Both the position numbers and the translations under genes were made by a program. DNA of 64,000 nt from Physella acuta (taxonomy: Eukaryota; Mollusca; Gastropoda; Physidae), in the NCBI RefSeq assembly GCF_028476545.1, contig NW_026731579.1, positions 248,001 to 312,000 of the forward strand, read 5' to 3'. The notes beneath the pieces are model-generated. The model was not told where the DNA came from and made no database searches. It worked only from the letters and a program-made list of their open reading frames with translations. Position 1 is the first letter of the stretch. Each line of letters opens with the position of its first letter. Of this stretch, positions 38,901-49,103 are shown in pieces.

Positions 38901-41900
38901 ACCTCACTCTGAGGGTAAACAACATACACTCTAAGTCTTCATACAGTTGTTCGACCTCACTCTGAGGGTAAACAACATACACTCTAAGTCTTCATACAGC
39001 TGTTCTACCTCACTCTGAGGGTAAACAACATACACTCTAAGTCTTCATACAGTTGTTCTACCTCACTCTGAGGGTAAACAACATACACTCTAAGTCTTCA
39101 TACAGTTGTTCGACCTCACTCTGAGGGTAAACAACATACACTCTAAGTCTTCATACAGTTGTTCTACCTCACTCTGAGGGTAAACAACATACACTCTAAG
39201 TCTTCATACAGTTGTTCTACCTCACTCTGAGGGTAAACAACATACACTCTAAGTCTTCATACAGTTGTTCTACCTCACTCTGAGGGTAAACAACATACAC
39301 TCTAAGTCTTCATACAGCATACCCTGACATCTGGGCAGTAGTGTGGGCATACTCAAGCTCCAAAACTAGGATTAAAGAAATGTAGTGCTTTTATTGTTTA
39401 CATTTAAATAACCTCAGTTCTATCAACCAAAAATGATAAATTTGGCATCTAGGAATAGCTGATATGCTCCATGCTGATACTTTAATGTTTCTCACAAAGA
39501 GTGTGGTTTAATTTTAGTCTTTGTAAATTACTTGATGATATTCAGCTAATGCATTGTTTTGTGATTGAACACATATTAAATTCAATTCCTTTCTCCTTAG
39601 AACAATTCATGGCAGGCCAGCTAGATGTTTATAAACAACTACGCCCAGCCTAGTGTAACTCCCTTTTATTGATTAAATTGCTTCAGCTGGTTAAAATAAT
39701 AAACTTATGAAATAGTTTGGTCCTTAACTAGGGCCTACCACAGACTGTTACACTTACCAAATACAAACATTTTAGCAATTTTGTTTCTAGCGCTAGAACT
39801 TTGGTTTTAGACAAGAATTTATCTTAGTATTTTAGTAAAGTCTATAGGTGTTATAAACATGCTAAAACGGCAGACACTGCTCATAGCTAACCTGATGCCA
39901 ACATCTTCTGCACTCAGTACAAAAAGAAAACAGACAAACAGTGCAGTGAGCAAGATGGAGACTCTCTTCTGCTTCTGCTATGACCAAACTGTTGCATCGT
40001 GGGCAGTAGTCAGTATCAGCCATAGCATCCAGTGTTTTCTGGTGGGGGTAGAGTTACAAAATAGGTTCAAATCAATAAGTTAGATTTTAAGCTGATTATA
40101 AGACAACTTACTCAGTTCAATGATAAAATTAGTTTTAACAAAATGATCTTCTAAATTTAATTATCATTAAATCCAAACTAAAATAAAGTATTAGTCCTCA
40201 AACATTTCTACATGTAGAACATATTCTAAATATTAGTTGAATAGGTGTTGTACTAAAAAAAATAATAAAGCTGGAGTGAGTTCCCATATATTTCCTTGAT
40301 AGCTTTATTTGTATATCATAACAGTAAGGGTTAGGACTGCATATTAAGTGGAATCTGGCTATAATAAAATAGTAGTTAATTTGTGACCAAACCACTAATT
40401 TTTTAGATAACACGTATAGCTGAAAAAAAAACAACTCTTAGAATATGCTGCTTAGCGAGAATATAATTTAAATAATATTTTCAAGGTTTTTGAGAAAATT
40501 GGGCAAAAAAGTAAACTCATAAGTGGTAAGTACCACTTCTGAGTTAGTAAAATCGCTCAAAAGTTGATAGAGACCTGCATTAATGATCAAATGGACCTAC
40601 TTTAACTTGAAATTTTGTCTTTCTAACCAAAACAGTATGGAAGTTATTAAGGAAATGGAAATAAAGTACCAATCATATAAAGTGAAATAGCTCAAAAGTT
40701 GATACAAATCTATGTACAGGATCTCACTTTTGTAAGTAAAATTTCAGCTTAACAGAAATGTGGAGGGATGGAGTGGCCTAGTGGTAGGGAGCTAGACTGC
40801 TAACCTGCAAGTCTCGAGTTCAAAGACAGGTTCAATTCAGTTGAACATCTTTTAGTCCACCCAGCTCTGATGGGTACCTAACTTACATTAAAGAAAGTAC
40901 AGATGGCTGGGCATATTACTGATCACAGTATCCCTTCATAAGCCTAGAAATAGGTGAATTATACTTCACTTGCCCCATAGACCATAAGGTTTGGAAGGTG
41001 AACTTTACTTTTCTGACAGAAATATTACTGAAGTTACAAAGTTTACACATAAACACACACACAAAGACAAGACAGCAAAACTGGAATTTCCAACTCATGG
41101 AGTATAGAATTGAGAATTGCAAAATCTCAATGACGATTTTTGCTCAATTACAACATTTCTCCTCTACTCTGTATTTAAGAAAGCAAACAGCGGCCATGAC
41201 AGTACCTGCAACAACAACTTCTCCCATCTGTTGTAAGCTTCTGGTCCTAAAACAGCCTGGACAATAGATGGTGGTAGAATTGTGTTACATTTGATGTCTG
41301 GACACCTGGGAAATTAAAGGTGATTAGGTCACGGTGGACAGTTTGGATGCAAAATTCTAACAAAGATTTATCTGTAAAAAGGTTTTATGAGATATTGTGA
41401 CAAGTAAACTTTTACTTAACGTACTCTAGGTAAAATTTAAGCATAGCTTACTTCAAAGCCTCGACAGTGCCATCTCTAACATGCAAGTCACAAAACTCCC
41501 TCATACAATCTGTACAGAAGAAATGCTGACACTCCTGGAGTTTATGGAAATGGATGCCAGGTTTCTCCATCAGGCATACAGGACACTCCTGCATTGACTG
41601 ACAGAACTCAAGTCTCATCTGCTCTTGGTTGTACCTGTGCCAGGAGGGCAGAAAAACCGTTTTTTTTAATTTCATTAGTTTGTAATTTTTATATATTAAT
41701 ATTAGGCCTACTTAGTATTTCATTAAAAAAAACAACAAACAATCTAATTTTGTTTTATTTGCTTATTAAACAGAAAGAAAATTTCACCCTGTAAATATAA
41801 TTTTAGCATGAATGAAAGTAAGCCAGTGTTTGCATAAGGGGTACTATTTAAAAATTTTAAAAAATTATTTAACTAAAACGAGTTATATCCCTTTTTTTAT

Positions 41901-44143
41901 CAACATATTTGTTTGGAATTTCATTTGCTAAATTAATGTTCAATTTTTGCATCTTTTACGTAACTTGGAAATTTTAATGTACTAAATTTGAAATACACAA
42001 GAGACAAACGACTAACCTGATCATTTTGCCAATGACTTCTCCTATTATGTCAACAAGTGAACTTTGACCTTCACCATCATTAACAATTTGAGCCACATGT
42101 AGATAAACATGATCTGTAATCCCCAAAAACCTAAAAAACAAAAAGCCAAGTATTAATTGATTAGAACTTTCAGACATTAGCATAATAACATAATTTGATA
42201 TTTCCAGCTAAATAAAATAGAGAACCTTTATTTTTTGCTTAGAGCAAATCAAGGTATTCTTTTAATTAATAACAACTTATTATCTATATGTATAATTCTC
42301 TTCTTGGAGACGTTAGAAAACAACAAGCTGAAAGCGCGCCTAGCAGTCCCCTTTCTTCCTCTCTAGGCATATCGCAACCACCCCCACATGATCTGGTGAG
42401 CTGTAGTTCACGCTAATTGTTTACAATCGTAGAGCCGGGTTTAGTGGCGCCTATTAGGCCTATTAGATAATTTTGTTTGAACTATTTTAAACTTAGGGGA
42501 GGTAACTAAGAGGAGGCTGCTTTCACAAGGGGGGGGGGGGGGAAAAGGAGGGCTTTAGTGTTTTAAAGCAAATATTTTCAGTGACAGCATTGGTGCTGTC
42601 GAATTCACAAACTGCAAACTGTAGTAGAAAATAAAACTAAATAGCGGCGTGTCAGTTGGTTACCATAATTGCTTTTCTCTTATATTGTGGCTGTACAGGA
42701 AAATACCCACAATTTTACCTGAGCAGATTATTTTCCAGCCAATAAATCCAGGTGAATACAATAACCATTGGCTTCCCCTCTTGCCAAAGATTGTCCAGCA
42801 TTTGACCAGTACATTCAAGCTGTGTGCTGGTCAGCCATGGACATGACAGCTGGTAAGATGGGGGGTCACTTGATGGGTAGGTGGGTGGGAAGGTGATGTC
42901 CAGGTACAGAGGAGATAAATACTTCACATCAAACGAGCCTGGCCATCTGTGGTCTGACATATAAAGTAGGTTTATCTCAGAGGAAAAATAAATATTTAGA
43001 TATTGGCAAAACCTTAAGTTAACTTGAGGGATAGATGATCAATATTGTCATGGTGGATGGGGGAACTAAGGGGTAATTAATTACATTTTTCTTAAATTTT
43101 AAACACTAAAAAGAAAAAAATGCATCAAATATTTTGTGATGAGTACTACACCTACCCGAAGTTGAACTGTTGAGTGGGAGGTTTTTCAAGGTGGTGGGTG
43201 GAGTTTCCTGACCAGCAGCTGTGACTCCATATTGTGTTTCTTCTTCAATGGGCAGTACAACATCAATGTGGATCTTTTCAGTTTCTGGCTTTGGGCATAT
43301 TTTCACCTGAAATGGGCAGTACAACATCAATGTGGATCTTTTCAGTTTCTGGCTTTGGGCATATTTTCACCTGAAATGGGCAGTACAACATCAATGTGGA
43401 TCTTTTCACTTGCTACCTTTGGACACACTTTCACCTATGGCATTTTTCACATGGGTTAGCATAAGGTGAAACATAATTAGAAATATATTTTTTACTGGGC
43501 GGGTAAATAGATTGTATGTTATAAAATAAGTGAAAATGTTATGTACGAGACTTTACACCCAATCAGTTCCAATCTCACCATGCTCCATTAATTGAAAAAC
43601 AACTTCAGATATCAATTACAAAAACATATGGGGTTATTATAACTATGTTGTCTTTTGTGAAGATATTAAACTTTTAAAAAACATTTTGACTTACACAAAA
43701 TTTAAATAATCCATTCTTTTCATTATCACCTGCTGAAGTAAGCTGTACTTTTTCGTTATCATCTGTGTTATAAATTGATGTTAGGGCTGTAACCTACAAA
43801 ACATTGGGAAAAAAACATGTAGTGAATCAGAAAATTGATAATCATAAACCCGTTAATTAACCACTTAAAAAATTGGTCATAGTTCTGATAGCAGGAGCTT
43901 TCTTTCTTCCAGAAAATCAAGTTAACATTTTAATTCTAGATAGTGACATATCTGATAATGAAAGGAAACTTTTAACCAAATAGGGAAAAATAATTAGGCC
44001 TGAATTATTTATAGAAAAATCAATTAGCTTTGAACAGATGAGTGACCAATAAGTAAATTATATCTAGACATGTATCTAACCTCGTCTCTCTGCTCCTCTA
44101 GGTTCTTGTCATACAAGTCACAATTGTAGGAAGTTGAGCACAT
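35983..44143 (-). CDS. RNF14: RNF14-like RBR E3 ubiquitin ligase, copy 4 (most diverged)
   Basis: Exons, 5' to 3': 44081-44143, 43695-43793, 43156-43306, 42719-42953, 42017-42130, 41452-41634, 41206-41305, 39892-40038, 37709-37914, 37391-37532, 35983-36198. They encode 551 residues in an open frame. Exon 1 is short (21 residues, from MCSTSYNCDL). Exons 2, 5, 9 and 10 are strongly diverged from the other copies, while 3, 4, 6, 7, 8 and most of 11 are nearly identical. RING1 (ECPVC), IBR (DYCPRC) and RING2 (FCPGCK, catalytic Cys in GCNHMLC, FCWLC) keep their ligands. The segment after RING2 is shorter than in copies 1 and 2. The acceptor of exon 3 is triplicated (43248-43440). The innermost copy gives the family frame and is chosen here. 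Introns hold a hAT MITE, SINEs, a 53-bp minisatellite and a Helitron-like repeat, making this the longest gene of the array. Confidence 0.85.
36405..36750. repeat. Duplicated intronic segment, second copy at 38040-38180
   Basis: GACGGCCTACTATATTCATT through ATCTGCCCCCTTTTAACATT, then TGTTAGAGCTTA, occurs in intron 10 and again in intron 9 of copy 4. The 38.0-kb version lacks the MITE at 36463-36669. It therefore shows the pre-insertion site (GAAGTCAACAACCCGCATGA). Confidence 0.9.
36463..36669. mobile_element. hAT-family MITE with perfect 8-bp TSD
   Basis: A 207-bp element with inverted ends CAGGGGTCGGCAACC and GGTTGCCGACCCCTG, a terminus common among hAT elements of many animals. The interior includes AGAGCC repeats (GAAGAGCCAAAAG, AAAGAGCCAC, AAAGAGCCGCATGCGG). 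The target-site duplication is TGACAACC at 36455-36462 and 36670-36677. No transposase. Confidence 0.95.
36785..36910 (+). mobile_element. SINE body fragment in intron 10 of RNF14 copy 4
   Basis: Carries GTCCACTCAGGTCTGATGGG, ACTCATGTTAGGGAAAAAAT, CATAGTGCTGACCA and CATGTGTCTTGGGC, matching the body and tail of the SINE at 19902-20157 but on the plus strand. The tRNA-like head is missing. Confidence 0.65.
38180..38740. other. Intron 9 of copy 4, unassigned moderate-GC stretch
   Basis: From about 38330 to 38740 the base composition rises and short open frames appear on the plus strand (63 and 68 codons). None shows a recognisable domain. It may be an old transposon fragment. Confidence 0.3.
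38745..39320. repeat. 53-bp minisatellite, about 11 copies, intron 9 of copy 4
   Basis: Unit CTGAGGGTAAACAACATACA followed by CTCTAAGTCTTCATACAGTT and GTTCTACCTCACT. Units are nearly identical, varying at TTCTACC/TTCGACC and at a single TTG/CTG. Not found in the other RNF14 copies. Confidence 0.95.
40480..41180 (-). repeat. Diverged copy of the dispersed ~0.6-kb repeat, interrupted by a SINE
   Basis: Shares CTCAAAAGTTGATA, AAATTTC, ACACACACACAAAGACAAGA, GGAATTTCCAACTCA and a CTCCTCTACTCTGTATT end with 10315-10925. It lies in the same orientation as that copy and contains the SINE at 40757-41022. Confidence 0.6.
40757..41022 (+). mobile_element. tRNA-derived SINE with intact-looking head
   Basis: The head at about 40767-40825 has an A-box-like GTGGCCTAGTGGTAGGGAG and a B-box-like CGAGTTCAAAGAC. 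The body follows (CCACCCAGCTCTGATGGGTA, GGGCATATTACTGATCACAG, CTTCATAAGCC, CTTGCCCCATAGAC). The flanks share ACAGAAAT (before about 40757 and at 41017-41024), a likely target-site duplication. It is nested in the older 0.6-kb repeat. Confidence 0.75.
42285..42655 (+). mobile_element. Helitron-like non-autonomous repeat (copy B)
   Basis: Starts TCTATATGTATAATTCTCTT and ends AAATAGCGGCGTGTCAGTTG. Homologous to 33594-33986 in inverse orientation. It contains a G run near 42530-42542. Located in intron 4 of RNF14 copy 4, which is otherwise short in this family. Confidence 0.5.
43248..43440 (-). repeat. 64-bp triplication of the exon 3 acceptor, RNF14 copy 4
   Basis: Three units of 64 bp (start points 43248, 43312, 43376), each holding the first part of exon 3 plus its acceptor. 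Minus-strand joints read CCCATTTCAG|GTGAAAAT, which is both an acceptor and a strong donor-like CAG|GTGA. Since 64 is not a multiple of three, using an outer acceptor shifts the frame and stops soon after. The outermost unit is the most diverged and is closest to the single acceptor of the other copies (ATAG|GTGAAAGT). Confidence 0.92.
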
Positions 44144-45110
44144 TGTAGGGCCTACTCACATAGGTAAACTAGACGTTTCATTAATACATTATTAGTTTAT
44201 TTATAATCCTAAAAATATGATTTATTATTAATACATGTAAAAAGACATTATTATATCTCAATAGTTTTCTTTATTAAGTGATAGTTGGCTGTATTTATTA
44301 TCACTATGACTTTAGTATTTTTCCTCTGATAACAAAATGATATAAAATGCTAGCTGGCTTTATAACAGGACATTTTGTACGAGGTGGTTAGCTTCAACAA
44401 ACATTCAGACTTCTTTAATAGTGTTAAAATTTTAATTTTAGGAAATTTTGATTATTTATTGTATGATATCTATCAAATGAATTTTAAACTTAAAAAACAA
44501 GTTTAGCCCATAAGATCGACATTTAAACTTCTCCAAAAATGCCTTTAGTTTCTGTCTATGATCAATGGCCATCATACTATTCACTGTGGCAGCCATATTG
44601 TTTATTCTTAAGCTGATAAAGCAACTAAATGAGAATTTGTTTCCTGGTGGTCCAATCTACCCAGGTAGTAGCTTGTATTGATGGCTGAAGATTCAGATTG
44701 TGTTGGGTGGGGAATTATTACAAAAGTGAAACTGCAGGTTGTAATTAAGGCTTGACGTTCTCTGTATTTGCAACTTTTGTAGATTTAGATCTACCAAGAT
44801 TCTTAACATTAACTTAAAATATTACATTTAAAAAAATATTTCAAGCCTTAAATGACGTCATGATTTTTTTGACATTTTTACCTCCAGCCACCCCTCTATC
44901 ACACATTGTCTCAAAAAGCCAGACCCGGCTCCCCTAAAATGAAGTCACATCTCAGCCTACAACCCCCCTCAAAATAGCAATCTTACAATCTTGACTGTGT
45001 TGGTCAACATAGCATACATTATAGAGCATTTTAGTCAATTTCTATTACAATTTATTAAAACGTTATTTAAAACGTGAAAGTATTACTAAAATAATTTTCT
45101 AAATTTACTT
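44144..45110. other. Upstream flank of RNF14 copy 4
   Basis: AT-rich, with no clear match to the flank shared by copies 1-3, so copy 4 may have its own promoter. A fragment at 44880-44975 (GTCTCAAAAAGCCAGACCCG, AAAATGAAGTCACATCTC) resembles part of 45790-45900 and is probably repeat-derived. No gene seen. Confidence 0.4.
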
Positions 45111-45114
45111 TTTA

Positions 45115-45785
45115 CTTTCTCGAATACGAAGTATAGAGAAAGTATTGTAATCGTGCAAAAAAAAAAATCAAGATTTTTGCAAATCTTGAGGTTTTACACC
45201 TCCCTGAGTCGTAAAAACATAGTTCTGCAATCTTGTCCGTATGTCTGTGTGTGTGTATGTGTGTGTGTATGTGTCTGTGAACACGATAACTCCAGTAGCG
45301 TTACAGCTAGGTTGATGAAATTTCAAATACAGGTATTATATCAAATTTGTAGTTCTGTATCAACTTTTCAGCGATTTCCGAGAACCGGAAGTGGAGCTTA
45401 TTCTACTTTCAATTTTTCAAAAGCCTATAGCTTGAGTACTGTTTCAGATAGATAAATGAAATTTCACATGTAAGTAAAAGATCTAATTCTCTGCCTTCGG
45501 TCAAATTTTTAGCTATTACCGTTGACAAGAAGAAGTAATTTACGCTACATCAGATTTCTGAAAAAATGCATGTGAATTTATAAAGTACTAATAATATTCA
45601 GCAGTATCATACACATAGTGTTTGGCATTTACTTGGTGCGCAATTCTTTATCAACGAGATTCTATTCTATTTTTATAAGTTTTAAGTAATTAAAAATGGA
45701 TATATTCCGAGTTGCCATCCCCTGTAGTTTTATATAAGAATATTCGAGAAAATTTAGGGAAGATCACTACCGGTTTATTTATAAT
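45115..45785 (+). repeat. Dispersed ~0.6-kb repeat, inverted relative to 10315-10925
   Basis: Starts near CTTTCTCGAATACGAAGTAT and shares, in reverse complement, long stretches with the 10.3-kb copy, including GATGAAATTTCA, AGTTCTGTATCAACTTTTCA, CCGGAAGTGGA and AATATTCGAGAAAATTTAGG. It carries a short (GT)n-like tract at 45247-45280. Confidence 0.78.
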
Positions 45786-46990
45786 GCAAAAGTCATAAAG
45801 TGTGAAGTCACTTTATCTGAACCCCTCCCTCCCTCCTCCTCTTCACACAATGTCATGAATTGTGGACCCCCTTCCCCTATGACAGCCTATGAGTGTGATT
45901 TTGTGTTTATGGACAACCCTTTAATAATATTAACAATAATTATTATTAAGTTAAGGCTTAATTATAATTAAGGGTAGGAGCCTTAGGCCCGCCCTTAGCC
46001 AAACAAGACATAACCGAAATGACGAATGTTACAGTACCTTAGTACAGGTCAGTTACTGAGTTAGTTAATCAATAATAACATTGTTTGTTGTTATGTAATA
46101 TGTATGTTTGTATGTAATAAATAAATAATGTGTAAGTCTCAGTGAGTTCTCAGTTAAGTATTAAAAATAAAATATGTTATTGTGTAGATCTATAACTTAT
46201 AAGTATAATAAGTAGACTAATAGTAGTTAAGTAGCCTTAAGCTTAATAAGTAAGTAAGTAGGCTTAGGCCTACTTACTTACTTACTAGATTCTAGACTAC
46301 TTAGAGAATAAAAAATAAAATCCAACTTTTCATTACTTTACTTTTGTAAATTCATGGTTTTGTTAATGATTGTTTAATAAATGTTATTGTTACTGTTAGT
46401 CTTCCCGTAGCTAGTCTAGGTAGACTTTACTTCACTTTAGAGACTAGAGAGACTATTGTACTTGTAGACTGTAGACGTACATTTTTCTTGATGGCGCAAT
46501 GGCAGGTAGAATCTAGCTAGATAATCTAGCCGCAATGATTCACCACTGATCTGTTCATCAGTTTGCTGGTACTGGTAGGCCCTAATTTAATTTTAGACTA
46601 AAATTTTTAGTTCACGTTTGAATTTGATGAGCAATGTTTACATTAGTGGTTTTAAGCTATTTCCTGGACAAAAGAGCTTTTAAAAAGGGTAGCCATAATT
46701 TAATAAATAATTCAGTGAGGAAAGTTACGACAAGCTGAGCTCAATTTGTAAAAAAATATTTTTTTTAAATAGCAGGATGTGTTCTACAAAAGAAAAAAAA
46801 TAATGAGAAACAATAAGCATCCAGGATTTGCCTTTTGAGCAATAAGGAACAGTAACTCATTGGATTTTATTCAGAACCATTTTATTTATAAATCACGATT
46901 AATTTCCCTTGGCTGACCGAGGGAATATTTTTAACAACTAAATTTGAAAACAATGACATGAACTTTTGTACATGATATTAATAACATGAA
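45786..46990. other. Intergenic, no gene recognised
   Basis: Begins with a repeat-like stretch (45800-45930) and continues as AT-rich DNA with AAGTAAGTAGGCTTAGG / CCTACTTACTTACTTA forming an inverted repeat at 46245-46285. No coding signal seen. Confidence 0.5.
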
Positions 46991-47040
46991 ATATATACAC
47001 CAGCGAGTCAATCAACTCTAAATTGAAAAACTATCTTGAA

Positions 47041-47274
47041 TTAATCACCAGGGGCTTCTGAGTCAACAACAATCACACCAGACTTTGTGACCATTATAGT
47101 ACAAAGTTCATTGGTAACAAACCTAACAGCAATAGTAGCCTCCCCTATTAAGTAGGCAGTAGTTGTCGCTCTTTGCTGCTGGTGCCAACAACACAGTATT
47201 TGCTTCAACAAACAAATAAAAACTAGAAGCAAAACGATTCCAAGTGTACAGAATGTTTTGAATATCACAAACAT
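47041..47274 (-). CDS. Small open frame with one predicted membrane segment, uncertain
   Basis: A 77-codon frame. It starts MFVIFKTFCTLGIVLLLVFI and has a continuous hydrophobic stretch over residues 8-24, ending before a Cys pair. The tail after the membrane segment is polar and ends DSEAPGD. The frame stays open for about a dozen codons upstream of the ATG, so it could be part of an exon. I do not recognise the family, and the ORF may be chance in the region downstream of the GPCR. Confidence 0.2.
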   Translation of the reverse strand: MFVIFKTFCTLGIVLLLVFICLLKQILCCWHQQQRATTTAYLIGEATIAVRFVTNELCTIMVTKSGVIVVDSEAPGD

Positions 47275-47439
47275 ATCTTTCTCATCACAACCAAGATCAC
47301 ATATTATGTTAGATGCAATAACTTCTCATGGTGTTGAACATAAAGCAGACATCATGATATTTTATATAACAAACATCATGATGTCAGCTGTAGTAAAGCA
47401 TGAAGGGCGAAAGTTTGCCCTGTTGTGTCATTAACCAAA

Positions 47440-47870
47440 GGACTCTCAGTCCAGCCAAATTTATATTCAGCGTAGTTTGGTAGGCAGTCTCCCGTTTGGC
47501 CAATGCTGTATTCGGTGTAGTTGAAATGACAGTTCCTAGTTTAGCCTATTCTGTATTCGGCGTAGTTGAATGGACAATTCCTAGTTTAGACAAATTTGTA
47601 TTCGGCGTAGATGAAATGACAGTTCCTAGTTTAGCCAATTCTATATTCGGCGTAGTTTCCAAGAGTTTCTAGTTTAGACAACTTTGTATTCGGCTTAGAT
47701 AAATAAGCAGTTCCTAGTTAAGCCAAAAATGTATTCCAAGACAATTCCTAGTTTAGACAAATTTTTATTCGGCGTAGTTTCCAAGAGTTTCTAGTTTAGC
47801 CAAAAATGTATTGAACGTAGGCCTACTTAAGTTAAATAGCCAGTTCCTTGTCTAACCAACTCCCGCCTTA
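47440..47870. repeat. Degenerate ~50-bp tandem repeat
   Basis: About seven imperfect units around CAGTTCCTAGTTTAGCCAA and TGTATTCGGCGTAGTTGAA. It is more diverged than the other arrays, so probably older. Confidence 0.8.
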
Positions 47871-48034
47871 GCACTGTGTTAATTAAGTGCACCACTTGAC
47901 CACATACCTTATGACTCTATCTGGTATTGTTTTATTTGTAGAACAATCAAGCCTCTACAATTAACGTTTGTACAATATGACGGGATATACCAAGTCTAGC
48001 AATGAGTCTGGTCCATTGCGACGCCGTGTTATGT

Positions 48035-48622
48035 TGTGTTATTATTGTGGGTAGCATTTAGATAGGTATGAAACCACCCATCTTGATTGTGTTATTATTG
48101 TGGGTAGCATTTAGATAGGTATGAAACCACCCATCTTGATTGTGTTATTATTGTGGGTAGCATTTAGATAGGTATGAAACCACCCATCTTGATTGTGTTA
48201 TTATTGTGGGTAGCATTTAAATAGGTATGAAACCACCCATCTTGATTGTGTTATTATTGTGGGTAGCATTTAAATAGGTATGAAACCACCCATCTTGATT
48301 GTGTTATTATTGTGGGTAGCATTTAAATAGGTATGAAACCACCCATCTTGATTGTGTTATTATTGTGGGTAGCATTTAGATAGGTATGAAACCACCCATC
48401 TTGATTGTGTTATTATTGTGGGTAGCATTTAAATAGGTATGAAACCACCCATCTTGATTGTGTTATTATTGTGGGTAGCATTTAAATAGGTATGAAACCA
48501 CCCATCTTGATTGTGTTATTATTGTGGGTAGCATTTAGATAGGTATGAAACCACCCATCTTGATTGTGTTATTATTGTGGGTAGCATTTAAATAGGTATG
48601 AAACCACCCATCTTGATTGAGA
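48035..48622. repeat. 53-bp minisatellite, about 11 copies
   Basis: Unit GTGTTATTATTGTGGGTAGC, ATTTAGATAGGTATGAAACC, ACCCATCTTGATT. Units differ mainly at one site (TTTAGATAGG/TTTAAATAGG). Located downstream of the GPCR stop codon. Confidence 0.95.
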
Positions 48623-49103
48623 GCGACAGTGGCACAACGTTAACAAACCTAAGAAAACAACCGATACATTTGTTCGTGAGATTCTCTACGTGAAGCTGTT
48701 CAAATCACAGTGGACATCGTAACTGGAATGGTTAGTTGTGGCCTTGACGTTAGTTGTGGCCTTGACGACCCGCGTGTTCCGGAAGTGGAACAAGCCAATC
48801 AAATTTAAGAAGGTCTTTCGTCTCCCTCCTAGGGTAGATGGAACAAGCGAAACCATTCTAACAAGGCCATTCGTCTTCCTCCTCAGGTAGATCAGCATCT
48901 TTCACCTTACACCTGTAAGTCCTGGTCACACAGGCTGTGTTGGTGTCGTCGTCACCATGACAACAATCCACATCCTCCCCCTGTTTCCGCCTGATTTTGA
49001 GAACAAACTTGGGCGAGACGGTCACGTGAGCACATGCCCTGGCGTGGTTGAACAGGCCGCAGCCGAAGCAGCAGCAGCAGCAGACAAAACAGTGCAGGTG
49101 GCG

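Noticed and set aside
38745-39320. Regular repeats reminiscent of a CRISPR array
   Set aside because: There are no unique spacers between units, the locus is an intron of an animal gene, and no cas genes exist here; it is a minisatellite.
40767-40840. tRNA gene candidate (A-box and B-box-like motifs)
   Set aside because: It is the head of a dispersed SINE with a body and flanking duplication, and a proper cloverleaf with acceptor stem is not apparent.
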